From Extibacter muris (GTDB lineage Bacteria; Bacillota; Clostridia; Lachnospirales; Lachnospiraceae), in assembly GCF_004345005.1 (NCBI RefSeq), contig NZ_SMMX01000004.1, positions 124,001 to 188,000 on the forward strand: 64,000 bases of DNA. The letters are read 5' to 3'. The notes under the pieces are model-generated. The model saw nothing but the letters and a program-made list of their open reading frames with translations, made no database searches and had not been told where the DNA came from. Within the stretch, counting starts at the first letter, position 1. Every line of letters begins with the position of its first letter. Of the stretch, positions 19,693 through 28,410 are shown piece after piece. The translations under genes were made by a program, and so were the position numbers.

Positions 19693-20663
19693 GCTGTCTC
19701 CTTTATCACTTTCTGAAATATGTCCGGCACCGGCGCGCGGAACCTTCTGTCCGAGAGTGCCGCCAGCTCACCTTCTATGTGCGGAAGGACAAGCTCATAT
19801 GAGTGGAGCAGCTGTGATGTGACGCCATACAGCTGCCTGTACCGGTCATTCACCGCTCTGTCTCCGTACTTGTAATCTCCACACAGCGGGTGGGATACGT
19901 AAGCCAGATGCGCCCGTATCTGATGGGTGCGGCCCGTGATCAGATGCACTTTCAGGAGGGTAAGCGCCCCGCTGTAAGCCAGGGGGATGTACTCTGTCTC
20001 TATGGGAACCGCCTTGCCGCCGTACCTTTCCTTTACGATCTCCACTTCGTTCGTCTTTTCATTCTTGATAAGAAACCCTTTTATATGAGAAGGCCTGTCC
20101 ACCTTCCCCTTCACGATACAGAGATAGTATTTGCTCAGGTTCCTTTCCCGGAACATACTGCTGAACGCCTGAAGCCCTGCCAGCGTTTTCCCGGCCACTA
20201 CGAGCCCGCTCGTGTTGCGGTCCAGCCGGTTGCATATAGACGGGCGGAAGGTCTGCAGTTCCTCCTTCGTCAGCTGGCCGCTGTCAAGCAGATATGAGAT
20301 TACCTGCTCTACGAGCGAGACATCTGTCTTCTCTGCCTTCTGCGACAGCATGCCGGCCGGCTTGTTGACGAGGAGGATATGCCTGTCCTCGTAGATGATT
20401 TCAAGACGGATCTTCCGGCCTGCTTCTATAACCGGGACAGGAATCCCGGCAAACTTTTCAACCGTCTCATCCGAAAGGAAGAGCCTCACCTCATCTCCGG
20501 CGTGAAGCTTTTCACTGCCAGCGGCCCTGGCACCGTTCAGTGTTATATTTTTCTTGCGGAGCATCTTATAGATGAAGCTCCCCGGCGCGCCGCTCAGGTA
20601 TTTCTTCAGAAATTTATCGAGCCGCTGCTCTGATTCATTTGGCTTTATTATGATATTCTTCAT
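19650..20663 (-). CDS. RluA-family pseudouridine synthase
   Basis: A 337-residue rRNA or tRNA uridine isomerase. An N-terminal S4 domain (EQRLDKFLKKYLSGAPGSFIYKMLRKKNITLNG) is followed by the RluA catalytic core with ICNRLDRNTSGLVVAGKT; the catalytic aspartate is in RLDRNTSG. The later RTHQIRAHLAYVSHPLCGDYKYG is also diagnostic. I use the ATG at 20663 because the family begins just before the S4 domain; a TTG 21 nt upstream is possible and neither has a good ribosome-binding site. The target nucleotide (RluC/RluD class) is not determined. Confidence 0.88.
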   Translation of the reverse strand: MKNIIIKPNESEQRLDKFLKKYLSGAPGSFIYKMLRKKNITLNGARAAGSEKLHAGDEVRLFLSDETVEKFAGIPVPVIEAGRKIRLEIIYEDRHILLVNKPAGMLSQKAEKTDVSLVEQVISYLLDSGQLTKEELQTFRPSICNRLDRNTSGLVVAGKTLAGLQAFSSMFRERNLSKYYLCIVKGKVDRPSHIKGFLIKNEKTNEVEIVKERYGGKAVPIETEYIPLAYSGALTLLKVHLITGRTHQIRAHLAYVSHPLCGDYKYGDRAVNDRYRQLYGVTSQLLHSYELVLPHIEGELAALSDRRFRAPVPDIFQKVIKETAWEHGTQEALEVLR

Positions 20664-20702
20664 AGTGGTTCTGTTTGGGAACAATCCTTTCCGCGTTAAA
20701 AT

Positions 20703-21278
20703 CTACATAGAAGTGCTTAGTATGGCGCTGCGTATCCTTTGTTCCAGATCCTTGTTGTCAGGCCTGTCGATGGCGGCGATGCTGTTCATCCCTTCCGCCC
20801 TGGTAATAAATGCCACATAGTCGCTGAATATCTTTACCGCAGCCTTTTCAATGTGGTTCTGGCGCAACGTTTCTTTGATATGCATTGCCGCCTTTGCCTC
20901 ATCCGTCTTCGGGTTGGAAGCATATCCGCAGATCGTATTGCCGGAGATGACAACCGCATCTACCGGCATTATCTTCTCCTTGCTTGTGATGACCATATCA
21001 TAAGCGGTCGTCAACAGCGTTGCCTTTTCTTCTGTCTCTTTATATTTCTCGGAATCTATGGCCTTATATGGCGCGATTGCTATAAATTCAACCAGCATCT
21101 TCGATGCCGGCAGACACCCAAGCACCGCAACCGCAGTCAGCAGATTCAGCTTCGTTCCCGTCTGGAAGTATCCGAGCAGCAGCAGGGCCACCACGATTGC
21201 AAACTCCGCAATTGTAAACATTAGCAGCTTCTGCTTCTGCGCTTTGATATACCCCGGCTGGCCTTTTTCTATCTTCAT
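20703..21278 (-). CDS. Conserved membrane protein, unknown function
   Basis: A 191-residue protein. The basic N-terminus (EKGQPGYIKAQKQK) leads into two helices (LLMFTIAEFAIVVALLLLG and LLTAVAVLGCLPASKML). A soluble domain of about 120 residues follows (TTAYDMVITSKEKIMPVDAVV, EAKAAMHIKETLRQNHIEKAAVKIFSDYVAFITRAEGM). No known domain is recognised. Its start overlaps the stop of the SDR gene by 4 bp, so the two are coupled. The soluble domain probably faces the cytoplasm. Confidence 0.8.
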   Translation of the reverse strand: MKIEKGQPGYIKAQKQKLLMFTIAEFAIVVALLLLGYFQTGTKLNLLTAVAVLGCLPASKMLVEFIAIAPYKAIDSEKYKETEEKATLLTTAYDMVITSKEKIMPVDAVVISGNTICGYASNPKTDEAKAAMHIKETLRQNHIEKAAVKIFSDYVAFITRAEGMNSIAAIDRPDNKDLEQRIRSAILSTSM

Positions 21279-22063
21279 CGTATTCTTTCGTCTCCCTTAT
21301 TCTGCTTTTTGCTGTCCGCCCTCATCAGCCGGATAACAAGCCTGTCAGGAAGCAGTCTGGCTGCAATCCTGGCTGCCTTCATGGCCGCTCCGTACACGGA
21401 CGTCTCCCGTCTGTTCGCCGCGTCGGCAAGTGCTTTGTGTACTACTTCCACGGGTCCGGACATAAATTTCCATTTCATACTGTTGCCGGTATTTCCCGCC
21501 CGCTCGAAAAAAGCCGTATCTACCGGACCAGGACACACGGCCGTCGTTATTATCCCTTTGCTTTTCAGTTCGCCGCCCATTCCTCTTGCAAAGCTGTATA
21601 CATAAGATTTGGTTGCAGCATAGACGGCAAAGCCGGGCTGCGGGGCAAACGCTGCCGCGGAGGCCATCTGGATTATCCGGCTGCCTTTTGACATATATGG
21701 GATACACAGGAGCGTCATCTTCGTCAAAGCCCTGCAGTTCAGATCGATCATGCCGGCCTGTGCAGGCACGTCGATATCCGTCGCGTCACCGATAGCACCG
21801 TATCCGGCTGCATTGACCAGCATACGTATGTCGGCCGACTGCCGTTCCAGCTCTTTTTTGATTCTATCGTATATATAATCCCGCGTCAAATCCCCGTCAA
21901 AGATACGCACAGGAAGAGGAAGCTCTTTTGCCAGCTCTTTCAGCTTATCCGTACTTCTCGCAGCCAGCCATATCTCATCCAGCTTCCGGTACAGTTTCGG
22001 TATCTGTCTTGCAAATTCCCGGCCTAGGCCGGAGGATGCACCTGTAATTAATGCAATTTTCAT
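21275..22063 (-). CDS. Short-chain dehydrogenase/reductase
   Basis: A 262-residue classical SDR using NAD(P)H. The cofactor loop is TGASSGLGREFA, the structural motif NAAGYGAIGD, the catalytic serine region GSRIIQMASAAAF, and the catalytic YAATKSYVYSFARG (YxxxK). The basic residue in AARSTDKLKELAKEL hints at NADPH. Substrate unknown; the sequence resembles the DltE/YqjQ-like short-chain group. It overlaps the following membrane protein gene by 4 bp. Confidence 0.88.
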   Translation of the reverse strand: MKIALITGASSGLGREFARQIPKLYRKLDEIWLAARSTDKLKELAKELPLPVRIFDGDLTRDYIYDRIKKELERQSADIRMLVNAAGYGAIGDATDIDVPAQAGMIDLNCRALTKMTLLCIPYMSKGSRIIQMASAAAFAPQPGFAVYAATKSYVYSFARGMGGELKSKGIITTAVCPGPVDTAFFERAGNTGNSMKWKFMSGPVEVVHKALADAANRRETSVYGAAMKAARIAARLLPDRLVIRLMRADSKKQNKGDERIR

Positions 22064-22074
22064 TGTTCTGCCTC

Positions 22075-23985
22075 CTATCCTGTTTTCTTTTTCTTGTGGA
22101 CATTACGAATGGTCTTTTTCTTTTTCGGCGTCCTGTTATCCTGCCTTTTCTGTCCGCCCTCTGACGGAAAGGATTTCCTTCTGTCCGGATGGCGCGGCCT
22201 TATAAGGCAGCGTCTGTCGAACCCTACCAGATCCATGCGGCCCGCTGTCTTAAGCGCCTCAAGGACGAGACCGTAGTTCTTCGGGTTCCGGTATTGGATC
22301 AAAGCCCGCTGCATCGCCTTCTCGTGTGGATTCTTCGGTACATATACCGGTTTCATATCTCTCGGATCCACCCCGGTATAATACATGCATGTGGCTATGG
22401 TAGACGGCGTCGGATAGAAATCCTGCACCTGTTCCGGCATATATCCTTGATCCCTCAGGTATTCCGCCAGCTCCACGGCCTCTTTCATCGTGGAACCGGG
22501 GTGGGAGGACATGAGATACGGGACGAGGTACTGCTCTTTACCTATCTCTTCGTTTATCTTTTTATATTTCCTGACGAATGCCTGGTACACGCTGTTCTCC
22601 GGCTTTCCCATCCTTGTCAGCACCGCGTCCGCCACATGTTCCGGAGCTACCTTAAGCTGCCCGCTGACATGGTGCCGGCACAGTTCCCTGAAAAAGGTGT
22701 CGTCCTTATCAGCCATTACATAATCGAAACGGATGCCGGAGCGGATGAACACCTTCTTAACCCCCGGCAGTTCCCTCAGCTTCCCAAGCAGTACGGTATA
22801 GTCCTTATGGTCCACGTTCAGGTTGCCGCACGGCTTCGGAAACAGGCACTGCCGCTCCTTGCATACGCCGGATTCGAGCTGTTTGCTGCAGGAAGGATGG
22901 CGGAAGTTTGCCGTAGGTCCGCCCACATCATGTATATATCCTTTAAAATCCTCTTCCCATATGAACCGGCCTGCCTCTGCCAGAAGCGACTCATGGCTTC
23001 GGACTTGCATTATCCTTCCCTGATGGAACGTCAGCGCGCAGAAATTGCAGCCCCCGAAGCACCCCCGGTTGCTCACCAGGCTGAATCTGACTTCCGATAT
23101 AGCGGGTACTCCTCCGTCTTTTTCATAGACTGGATGGTAGGTCCTCATATAGGGATAGCTGTATACGCGGTCCATCTCCGGCGTGGACAGTGGCCTGGAC
23201 GGAGGATTCTGCACGACATACAGGTGCTCTCCATAAGGCTCCACAAGCCGTCTGCCTGAATAGGGGTCGGTATTGCAATACTGCGTATAGAAGCTCCTGG
23301 CATAATTGAGCCTGTCTTGCTTCAGCTCTTCAAAGGATGGAAGGATTACCGCATCGTACACGCGATCCAGATCTCTGACCTTGCACACCGTACCTGGAAT
23401 ATAGGTAATATCTTTGACATCTATTCCGGCATCGAGCGCTTCTGCTATCTCTATGACAGAGAGCTCTCCCATGCCGTATGAGATGAGGTCTGCTCCGGAA
23501 TCCAGCAGTACGGAACGCTTCAGCTTATCAGACCAGTAATCGTAATGGGCAAGCCTTCTCAGGCTCGCTTCGATTCCCCCTATGATAACCGGCGTCTTCT
23601 TGTACACCTGCCGGATAAGATTACAATATACGGCAGTGGCATAGTCCGGACGTCTGCCCATCACCCCGCCTGGCGTGAATGCATCCGTCTTCCTCCTCTT
23701 TTTTGACACCGAGTAGTGGTTAACCATAGAATCCATATTGCCGGAGGACACGAGAAAGCCCAGTCTCGGTTCTCCAAATTCCGTGATGCTGTCCTTATCT
23801 TTCCAGTCCGGCTGCGGTATGATAGCCACCTTATATCCGTAAGCCTCAAGCGTCCGCGTTATGATTGCGTGGCCAAAAGACGGATGGTCCACGTAAGCGT
23901 CTCCGGACACATAGACAAAGTCCGGCCGCTCCCATCCCCTCTCCTCCATATCCAGCCTGCAGATTGGTAAGAATCCTTTTCTCAT
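22075..23985 (-). CDS. YgiQ-family radical SAM protein
   Basis: A 636-residue radical SAM enzyme of unconfirmed reaction. An N-terminal B12-binding-like region (YVSGDAYVDHPSFGHAIITR) is followed by the cluster motif RGCFGGCNFC (C309, C313, C316). The YgiQ signatures FIRSGIRFDYVMAD, KVAPEHVADAVL and PYLMSSHPGST follow. The C-terminal tail is very basic (KKKKTIRNVHKKKK), suggesting nucleic-acid contact. It overlaps the HAD gene by 4 bp (ATGA) and is followed by the SDR. Confidence 0.92.
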   Translation of the reverse strand: MRKGFLPICRLDMEERGWERPDFVYVSGDAYVDHPSFGHAIITRTLEAYGYKVAIIPQPDWKDKDSITEFGEPRLGFLVSSGNMDSMVNHYSVSKKRRKTDAFTPGGVMGRRPDYATAVYCNLIRQVYKKTPVIIGGIEASLRRLAHYDYWSDKLKRSVLLDSGADLISYGMGELSVIEIAEALDAGIDVKDITYIPGTVCKVRDLDRVYDAVILPSFEELKQDRLNYARSFYTQYCNTDPYSGRRLVEPYGEHLYVVQNPPSRPLSTPEMDRVYSYPYMRTYHPVYEKDGGVPAISEVRFSLVSNRGCFGGCNFCALTFHQGRIMQVRSHESLLAEAGRFIWEEDFKGYIHDVGGPTANFRHPSCSKQLESGVCKERQCLFPKPCGNLNVDHKDYTVLLGKLRELPGVKKVFIRSGIRFDYVMADKDDTFFRELCRHHVSGQLKVAPEHVADAVLTRMGKPENSVYQAFVRKYKKINEEIGKEQYLVPYLMSSHPGSTMKEAVELAEYLRDQGYMPEQVQDFYPTPSTIATCMYYTGVDPRDMKPVYVPKNPHEKAMQRALIQYRNPKNYGLVLEALKTAGRMDLVGFDRRCLIRPRHPDRRKSFPSEGGQKRQDNRTPKKKKTIRNVHKKKKTG

Positions 23986-24653
23986 GTCAATACCTCATAA
24001 GTTCCTTTGCTGATGTCATAGTAGCTCTGTATGTAATAGTCGGCCAGCTCTTTTTTTCTCGCTTCCTGGGGTCTGGAATAATCATCATCCACCCCGCACA
24101 CCTTCATTCCAGCCCGTTTGCCTGCCAGTATGCCCATCGGCACATCTTCAAAGACGAGGCAGCGCTGCGGCGGGACATGCATCTCTTCTGCCACGAGCAG
24201 GTACACATCCGGTGAAGGCTTTCCCTTTTCCACCTCGCATGCACTATGCACAGAATCGAACAGCGGGCGGATAGAAAGGGCATTAAGCGCTGCATCTGCC
24301 AGCACATTGGAGTTGCTGGTGGCAATACCGATTTTCATCCCCTGGGCGCGCATGTCCAGAATAAATTCATGGGCCCCTTCCTTCATATCTACAGAATGGA
24401 TATACCTGTCATATGTCATCTCCATCCATTCATCCATAACTTCATCCAGCGTCTGATCGAGACCCGGGAAGATATCCAGAAAAAGCCGTGCCACTTCGAC
24501 GTAGCTCTTCCCTTCCATCATCTCATGAAAGTTATCCGGCTTATCCAGATGATACTTGCGGAGGTAATCATCATCCACGGATGGCCATATCCACATAGAA
24601 TCCAGAAGCGTCCCGTCCATATCGAATATGATTGCCTCCATATCTTCAAGCAT
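23982..24653 (-). CDS. HAD-superfamily phosphatase, beta-phosphoglucomutase-like
   Basis: A 223-residue HAD hydrolase. The nucleophile motif is IIFDMDGTLLDS (D11 and D13), motif II ATSNSNVLADAAL, motif III KPSPDVYL and the acidic motif IV FEDVPMGILAGKRAGM. The helical cap after motif I (SVDDDYLRKYHLDKP) fits the PGMB/YqaB type. Start: ATG 24653, overlapping the upstream pseudouridine synthase stop by 8 bp. An ATG 12 nt further in (24641) begins at the beta-strand itself and is possible. Substrate, a small phosphorylated sugar or nucleotide, is unknown. Confidence 0.85.
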   Translation of the reverse strand: MLEDMEAIIFDMDGTLLDSMWIWPSVDDDYLRKYHLDKPDNFHEMMEGKSYVEVARLFLDIFPGLDQTLDEVMDEWMEMTYDRYIHSVDMKEGAHEFILDMRAQGMKIGIATSNSNVLADAALNALSIRPLFDSVHSACEVEKGKPSPDVYLLVAEEMHVPPQRCLVFEDVPMGILAGKRAGMKVCGVDDDYSRPQEARKKELADYYIQSYYDISKGTYEVLT

Positions 24654-25374
24654 GCCTGTCTGTATCATGTATATCTCTCAGCTCCTCTTCTGTAAGTCTG
24701 CGGTACTCTCCCGGCTGCAATGATTCATCGAGGACGAGGGCACCCATCCGTTCCCGCTTCAGATAGGTGACTTCTTTCCCTCTTGCCAGGAACATGCGCT
24801 TTACCTGATGGTATTTCCCCTCCTGTATGGTAAGCCGTACAGCCGACTTTCGTCCACTGGATATGATATCCAGGACAGCCGGCTTTGTCCATTCTTCCGA
24901 AGCAGAGTTCCCGATATCGATGCCTTCTGCCATGGCACGCACATCTTCTTCTGTAACTTCTCCTTTGACCCGGACATAATACACCTTATCTACATGTTTC
25001 TTCGGTGAAAGCAGACGGTGGGCAAGCGCCCCGTCATTCGTGATAAGCAGCAGCCCTTCTGTGTCTTTATCAAGTCGGCCGACCGGAAAAAGGTCCTTCC
25101 TTCTCTTTCCTTTTATCAGGTCAATGACCGTCTTTTCACTTTGGTCCTCGGTTGCAGACACGACGCCGGCCGGCTTGTTCAGCATATAGTATTCAAAAGC
25201 TTCATAACGGATCCGACTGCCATCACAGCATACCGCGCTATCCTCGTCCACTTTATATTCCGGAGATCTGACGACAGCTCCATCTACCGTAACCTTCCCC
25301 TTCCGGATATGCTTCTTCGCTTCCTGCCGTGTTCCGATGCCCATATCCGCCAGGTATTTATCAAGCCTTATCAT
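24646..25374 (-). CDS. rsuA: Pseudouridine synthase, RsuA family
   Basis: A 242-residue enzyme, probably modifying uridine 516 of 16S rRNA. An S4 domain (IRLDKYLADMGIGTRQEAKKHIRKGKVTVDG, listed in parts) is followed by MLNKPAGVVSAT and the catalytic motif FPVGRLDKDTEGLLLITNDG, then KYHQVKRMF. Start: ATG 25374, which shares one base with the upstream stop (TGATG) and has GGAGG 8 nt before. It follows directly on an RsmF-type methyltransferase, a sensible rRNA-modification pair. An RluB/RluE-type 23S specificity is not excluded. Confidence 0.88.
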   Translation of the reverse strand: MIRLDKYLADMGIGTRQEAKKHIRKGKVTVDGAVVRSPEYKVDEDSAVCCDGSRIRYEAFEYYMLNKPAGVVSATEDQSEKTVIDLIKGKRRKDLFPVGRLDKDTEGLLLITNDGALAHRLLSPKKHVDKVYYVRVKGEVTEEDVRAMAEGIDIGNSASEEWTKPAVLDIISSGRKSAVRLTIQEGKYHQVKRMFLARGKEVTYLKRERMGALVLDESLQPGEYRRLTEEELRDIHDTDRHA

Positions 25375-26756
25375 CAGCACATCCTCCATCCGGGAAGATA
25401 CTTATTCTTCAGCACGCCTCCCGAGAGCTTGCCCCACCCGAGCGGATAGCCATCCACGCAGATGAGATGCCAGCCTTTGCTTCTGCCGGACACCATATCA
25501 CCTGCATCAAGCGTCTCCCCTTTCAGATATCTGTAAACCCGCTCATCCTTTGCTGAAAAATCTATAGTATCCTCATAGTCTCCTTTTTTCATGTACATGG
25601 CCAGTGCCTGGCTTGGTTCGAAGCGATTTTTCTTAAGTTCGCCCATAAGCAGGCCCGTCCTCAAAAAGCGGATGCCTCGCAGGTCAGGAAGCCCCTCCGG
25701 CATATAATAGATTCGTTCTCCTCTTATGTCAATCCGGGTCAGATCCAGCTCCCACGATACTTTCTCCATGAACGCTTCCAGTTCTGCAGGCAGTTTTATA
25801 CGGCTTCTCTTAAAGGGCACGGAGCAGTCCTCTCCGCGAATGCCTCCGTCCTTTCTGAGGAGTGCAAGGTAATGCCCCTCTCCTTTCATATGATGTGGAA
25901 AGATACGAACGGTTTTTGCTATTGCGGGATCTTTCGCCTCCGTCAGTTCCGGGCATCCGGGACGAAACCCTTCATACTGCTCCATATCCACGATCTTGAA
26001 TTCCGGACGGTTCTTCAGCAGATATGCCACCGTCTGTTCATTCTCTCGTCCGTCAAACGTACAGGTAGAATACAGCAGCAGCCCTCCTGGTTTCAGCATA
26101 TCGGCAGCCTGGACGATGATGCTTTTCTGGATGCTGCTGAAATATTCCGGACCGTGCTCTTCCCAAGCTTTAACCATTTTTTTGTCTTTACGGAACATGC
26201 CTTCCCCGGAACAAGGTGCATCGATGAGTATCTTGTCAAAATACTCCGCAAAGTATCCTGACAGCTTGCCAGGCTCTTCGCTCAGTATAAGCATATTTCC
26301 GATTCCAAAGACTTCCATGTTCTTCAACAGGCCTTTCGCTCTTGAACTGCTGATATCGTTGGCGGCAAGCACACCGGTATCCATAAGCTTTGCGCCAAGT
26401 TCTGTCGCTTTTCCTCCGGGCGCGGCACACAAATCCAGCACCTTGTCCCCCTGCTCTACGGGAAGCCGGCTGGCCGGCGTCATCGCACTTGGTTCCTGCA
26501 GGTAATACAGTCCCGCAAAGTAGTATGGGTGCCTTGACGGGGACACTGCTTCTCCGTCATAGTAGAATCCATTTGGAATCCACGGGATAGGCGTGATGTC
26601 AAACGGACATATCCTTATAAATTCTTCTACCGTAATTTTATTCGTGTTGACGCGAAGTCCATAGTATCTTGGCTCATCGTAGCATGCTATATAGGCAGGA
26701 TACTCGTCTCCAAGCATTCCCTTCATCTTATCTTCAAATGCACAAGGCAAGTTCAT
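25374..26756 (-). CDS. RsmB/NOP-family rRNA cytosine-C5 methyltransferase (RsmF-like)
   Basis: A 460-residue SAM-dependent enzyme that methylates C5 of a cytosine in rRNA. SAM binding: VLDLCAAPGGKATELGAKL. The two catalytic cysteines are in DAPCSGEGMFRKD and LLYSTCTFDGREN. The C-terminal RNA-binding region (QALAMYMKKGDYEDTIDF, GWGKLSGGVLKNKYLPGW) is typical of RsmF. Start: ATG behind GGAGGAATTAAGAC. First gene of a chain with rsuA, HAD and the YgiQ-type gene, all overlapping. Confidence 0.92.
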   Translation of the reverse strand: MNLPCAFEDKMKGMLGDEYPAYIACYDEPRYYGLRVNTNKITVEEFIRICPFDITPIPWIPNGFYYDGEAVSPSRHPYYFAGLYYLQEPSAMTPASRLPVEQGDKVLDLCAAPGGKATELGAKLMDTGVLAANDISSSRAKGLLKNMEVFGIGNMLILSEEPGKLSGYFAEYFDKILIDAPCSGEGMFRKDKKMVKAWEEHGPEYFSSIQKSIIVQAADMLKPGGLLLYSTCTFDGRENEQTVAYLLKNRPEFKIVDMEQYEGFRPGCPELTEAKDPAIAKTVRIFPHHMKGEGHYLALLRKDGGIRGEDCSVPFKRSRIKLPAELEAFMEKVSWELDLTRIDIRGERIYYMPEGLPDLRGIRFLRTGLLMGELKKNRFEPSQALAMYMKKGDYEDTIDFSAKDERVYRYLKGETLDAGDMVSGRSKGWHLICVDGYPLGWGKLSGGVLKNKYLPGWRMC

Positions 26757-26837
26757 GTCTTAATTCCTCCATATGTAGTTACAATTCAAACTATCTGTAC
26801 ATACATAGTTTAGTATAACATATCCGATGTCATAACT

Positions 26838-27551
26838 CTAGGAATATGAATATTTTAATTTCTTCTTTTCCAAAGACAGAAGGACATAGTATGGATTGAC
26901 GCTGATCTCCTCGCCCGTCTCATAAGAATAGATTCCAAAATGCAGGTGCACATCAAACTGTCCTGTCGTGCCTTCCTCACCATATCCGGAATCTCCCATA
27001 TATCCGATGAACTGCCCCGCCTTTACCTTGTCGCCTTTCTGTATGTTGCCATAAGAGTCGAGATGTGCGTAGTAATAATATGTACCACTATCCGAGGTGA
27101 TTCCGACGCGGTAACCGCCTTTTTCCAGCCATCCAAGGTTCGTAACAGTTCCGTCCGTCATGCTGAGCACCGGATAGAGTCCTCTTTCATTCTTTACGGC
27201 CATGATATCTGTACCTTCGTGACCGCTCGTTCCGTTATATTTCCTCTCTGCCATCCATGTGTCTACAAAGGACACGGTCAACGACTTATCCACAGTGGAT
27301 TCGGGAATCGGGAAATAACTCGCTTCGTTTTCCACATTTTCAAGCAGCTTTCTGCATCCTTTGGAAAGCTTATCTTTATCCCTGCGCATAGCGTCAGAAT
27401 AAAAATCAGTGCGGTATTCCAGGTTCGCTATCGTCTCTTTCCGCATCCTGTTGATGACCGCACGGTTATATATATGTCCGGTAAGAAGGACGGTAGACAG
27501 CGCTGTGATAAACAGGACCAGAAGCATCTTGCCAGGTCTCAAACGTTTCAT
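26838..27551 (-). CDS. M23-family peptidase, membrane-anchored
   Basis: A 237-residue LytM-type enzyme likely acting on cell-wall peptides outside the membrane. A basic start and one membrane anchor (MLLVLFITALSTVLLTGHIY) come first, then a helical linker, and the M23 domain with the metal ligands H and D in GTSGHEGTDIMA and the HLHFG motif. YMGDSGYGEEGTTGQFDVHLHFG is well preserved. A sporulation role (SpoIIQ-like) is possible but not shown. It stands alone between RsmF and an ECF gene. Confidence 0.88.
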   Translation of the reverse strand: MKRLRPGKMLLVLFITALSTVLLTGHIYNRAVINRMRKETIANLEYRTDFYSDAMRRDKDKLSKGCRKLLENVENEASYFPIPESTVDKSLTVSFVDTWMAERKYNGTSGHEGTDIMAVKNERGLYPVLSMTDGTVTNLGWLEKGGYRVGITSDSGTYYYYAHLDSYGNIQKGDKVKAGQFIGYMGDSGYGEEGTTGQFDVHLHFGIYSYETGEEISVNPYYVLLSLEKKKLKYSYS

Positions 27552-27578
27552 AAAATATCCTTTTTATTTTAATATATG

Positions 27579-27618
27579 AAAAAAGAGGCTGTCCCAAGAC
27601 AAATTCTTTGGGGCCGCC
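27579..27618 (-). terminator. Intrinsic terminator after the ECF S-component gene
   Basis: A GGCGGCCCCAA / TTGGGACAGCC stem (one small mismatch) with a 10-nt loop, then TCTTTTTT on the minus strand. Confidence 0.75.
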
Positions 27619-27642
27619 TCCTGACGCCTTCCGTATACTGTT

Positions 27643-28221
27643 TTACGCTTCTGCCCTTTTCCTGATCCAGCACTCAGGCTTCAGCGTTCCCGGCATTGCT
27701 TTTACAAGCAGAAATATGATGAAGCATGACCCGATCTTGTCAATCAGATTATTGGCAAGCTTGGGAAGAAAAGATGCCGTAAAGATGCTTGCCCCGCTCT
27801 GCTTCAGCCATATGACCGCTACATCTGAAACGGTACCTGTCAAGCCTCCGTACACGGCGATTCCTATCGGTGTACCGATGACAGGTGCCACGATTCCTAC
27901 AATGATTCCGGCTATCAGAACATTTAGGAATGTAAACTTAATTTTACGGAAGAGAAAGCCGATAACGAGTCCAATCGCTATATTGACAAGCATGAACGGC
28001 ATATCGGTCATGCCGTATAGAAGTGCTGTCAGGAAGTTGGTCAGGCCTCCGACGGCAGCGCCGTACCATGGCCCGAAATAGACGGCGATGAATATCGTTC
28101 CGATTGTATCCAGGTACACCGGGAATTTGATTGCGGCCATGACTATGCCAAGTACGATATTAATCGCGATTGCCAGGCCGCACATCATAAGTCTTGTTGT
28201 GCTTGAAATCTCTCTGTTCAT
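27643..28221 (-). CDS. ECF transporter S component, CD3073-like
   Basis: A 192-residue six-helix substrate-binding subunit of an energy-coupling factor importer (MMCGLAIAINIVLGIVMAAIKFPVYLDTIG, seen in parts; AAVGGLTNFLTALLYG; LIAGIIVGIVAPVIGTPIGI). No ATPase or T-subunit gene is adjacent, so it would use a shared ECF module. Start: ATG 28221 behind GGAGGACAAT. It is divergent from the TudS-related gene at 28411. I recall these as the CD3073/CD3072 pair of Clostridioides difficile annotation. Substrate unknown; the partner suggests a sulfur-bearing base or cofactor precursor. Confidence 0.82.
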   Translation of the reverse strand: MNREISSTTRLMMCGLAIAINIVLGIVMAAIKFPVYLDTIGTIFIAVYFGPWYGAAVGGLTNFLTALLYGMTDMPFMLVNIAIGLVIGFLFRKIKFTFLNVLIAGIIVGIVAPVIGTPIGIAVYGGLTGTVSDVAVIWLKQSGASIFTASFLPKLANNLIDKIGSCFIIFLLVKAMPGTLKPECWIRKRAEA

Positions 28222-28265
28222 ATTGTCCTCCATCCTCATAAGTGAAATTAGTATTCTCGCATTTA

Positions 28266-28294
28266 ATACTAGCATGGCTGCATGTCTGATCCAA
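28266..28294 (-). promoter_or_regulatory. Promoter of the ECF S-component gene
   Basis: TTGGAT (28289-28294), 17 bp, TAGTAT (28266-28271) on the minus strand, 45 bp before the start codon. Confidence 0.5.
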
Positions 28295-28362
28295 ATCGGA
28301 TATTTTGATAAGCAGCGGCCGTATATTGAATTATTCTATATACCGTTTCTCTGCTTCAATGC

Positions 28363-28368
28363 TATAAT
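28363..28368 (+). promoter_or_regulatory. Candidate -10 of the TudS-related gene
   Basis: A perfect TATAAT 43 bp before the start. No good -35 is seen at the normal distance. Confidence 0.4.
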
Positions 28369-28410
28369 ATAGTCAGTTTTATACATACAGACGGTGAAAG
28401 GAATTTAATT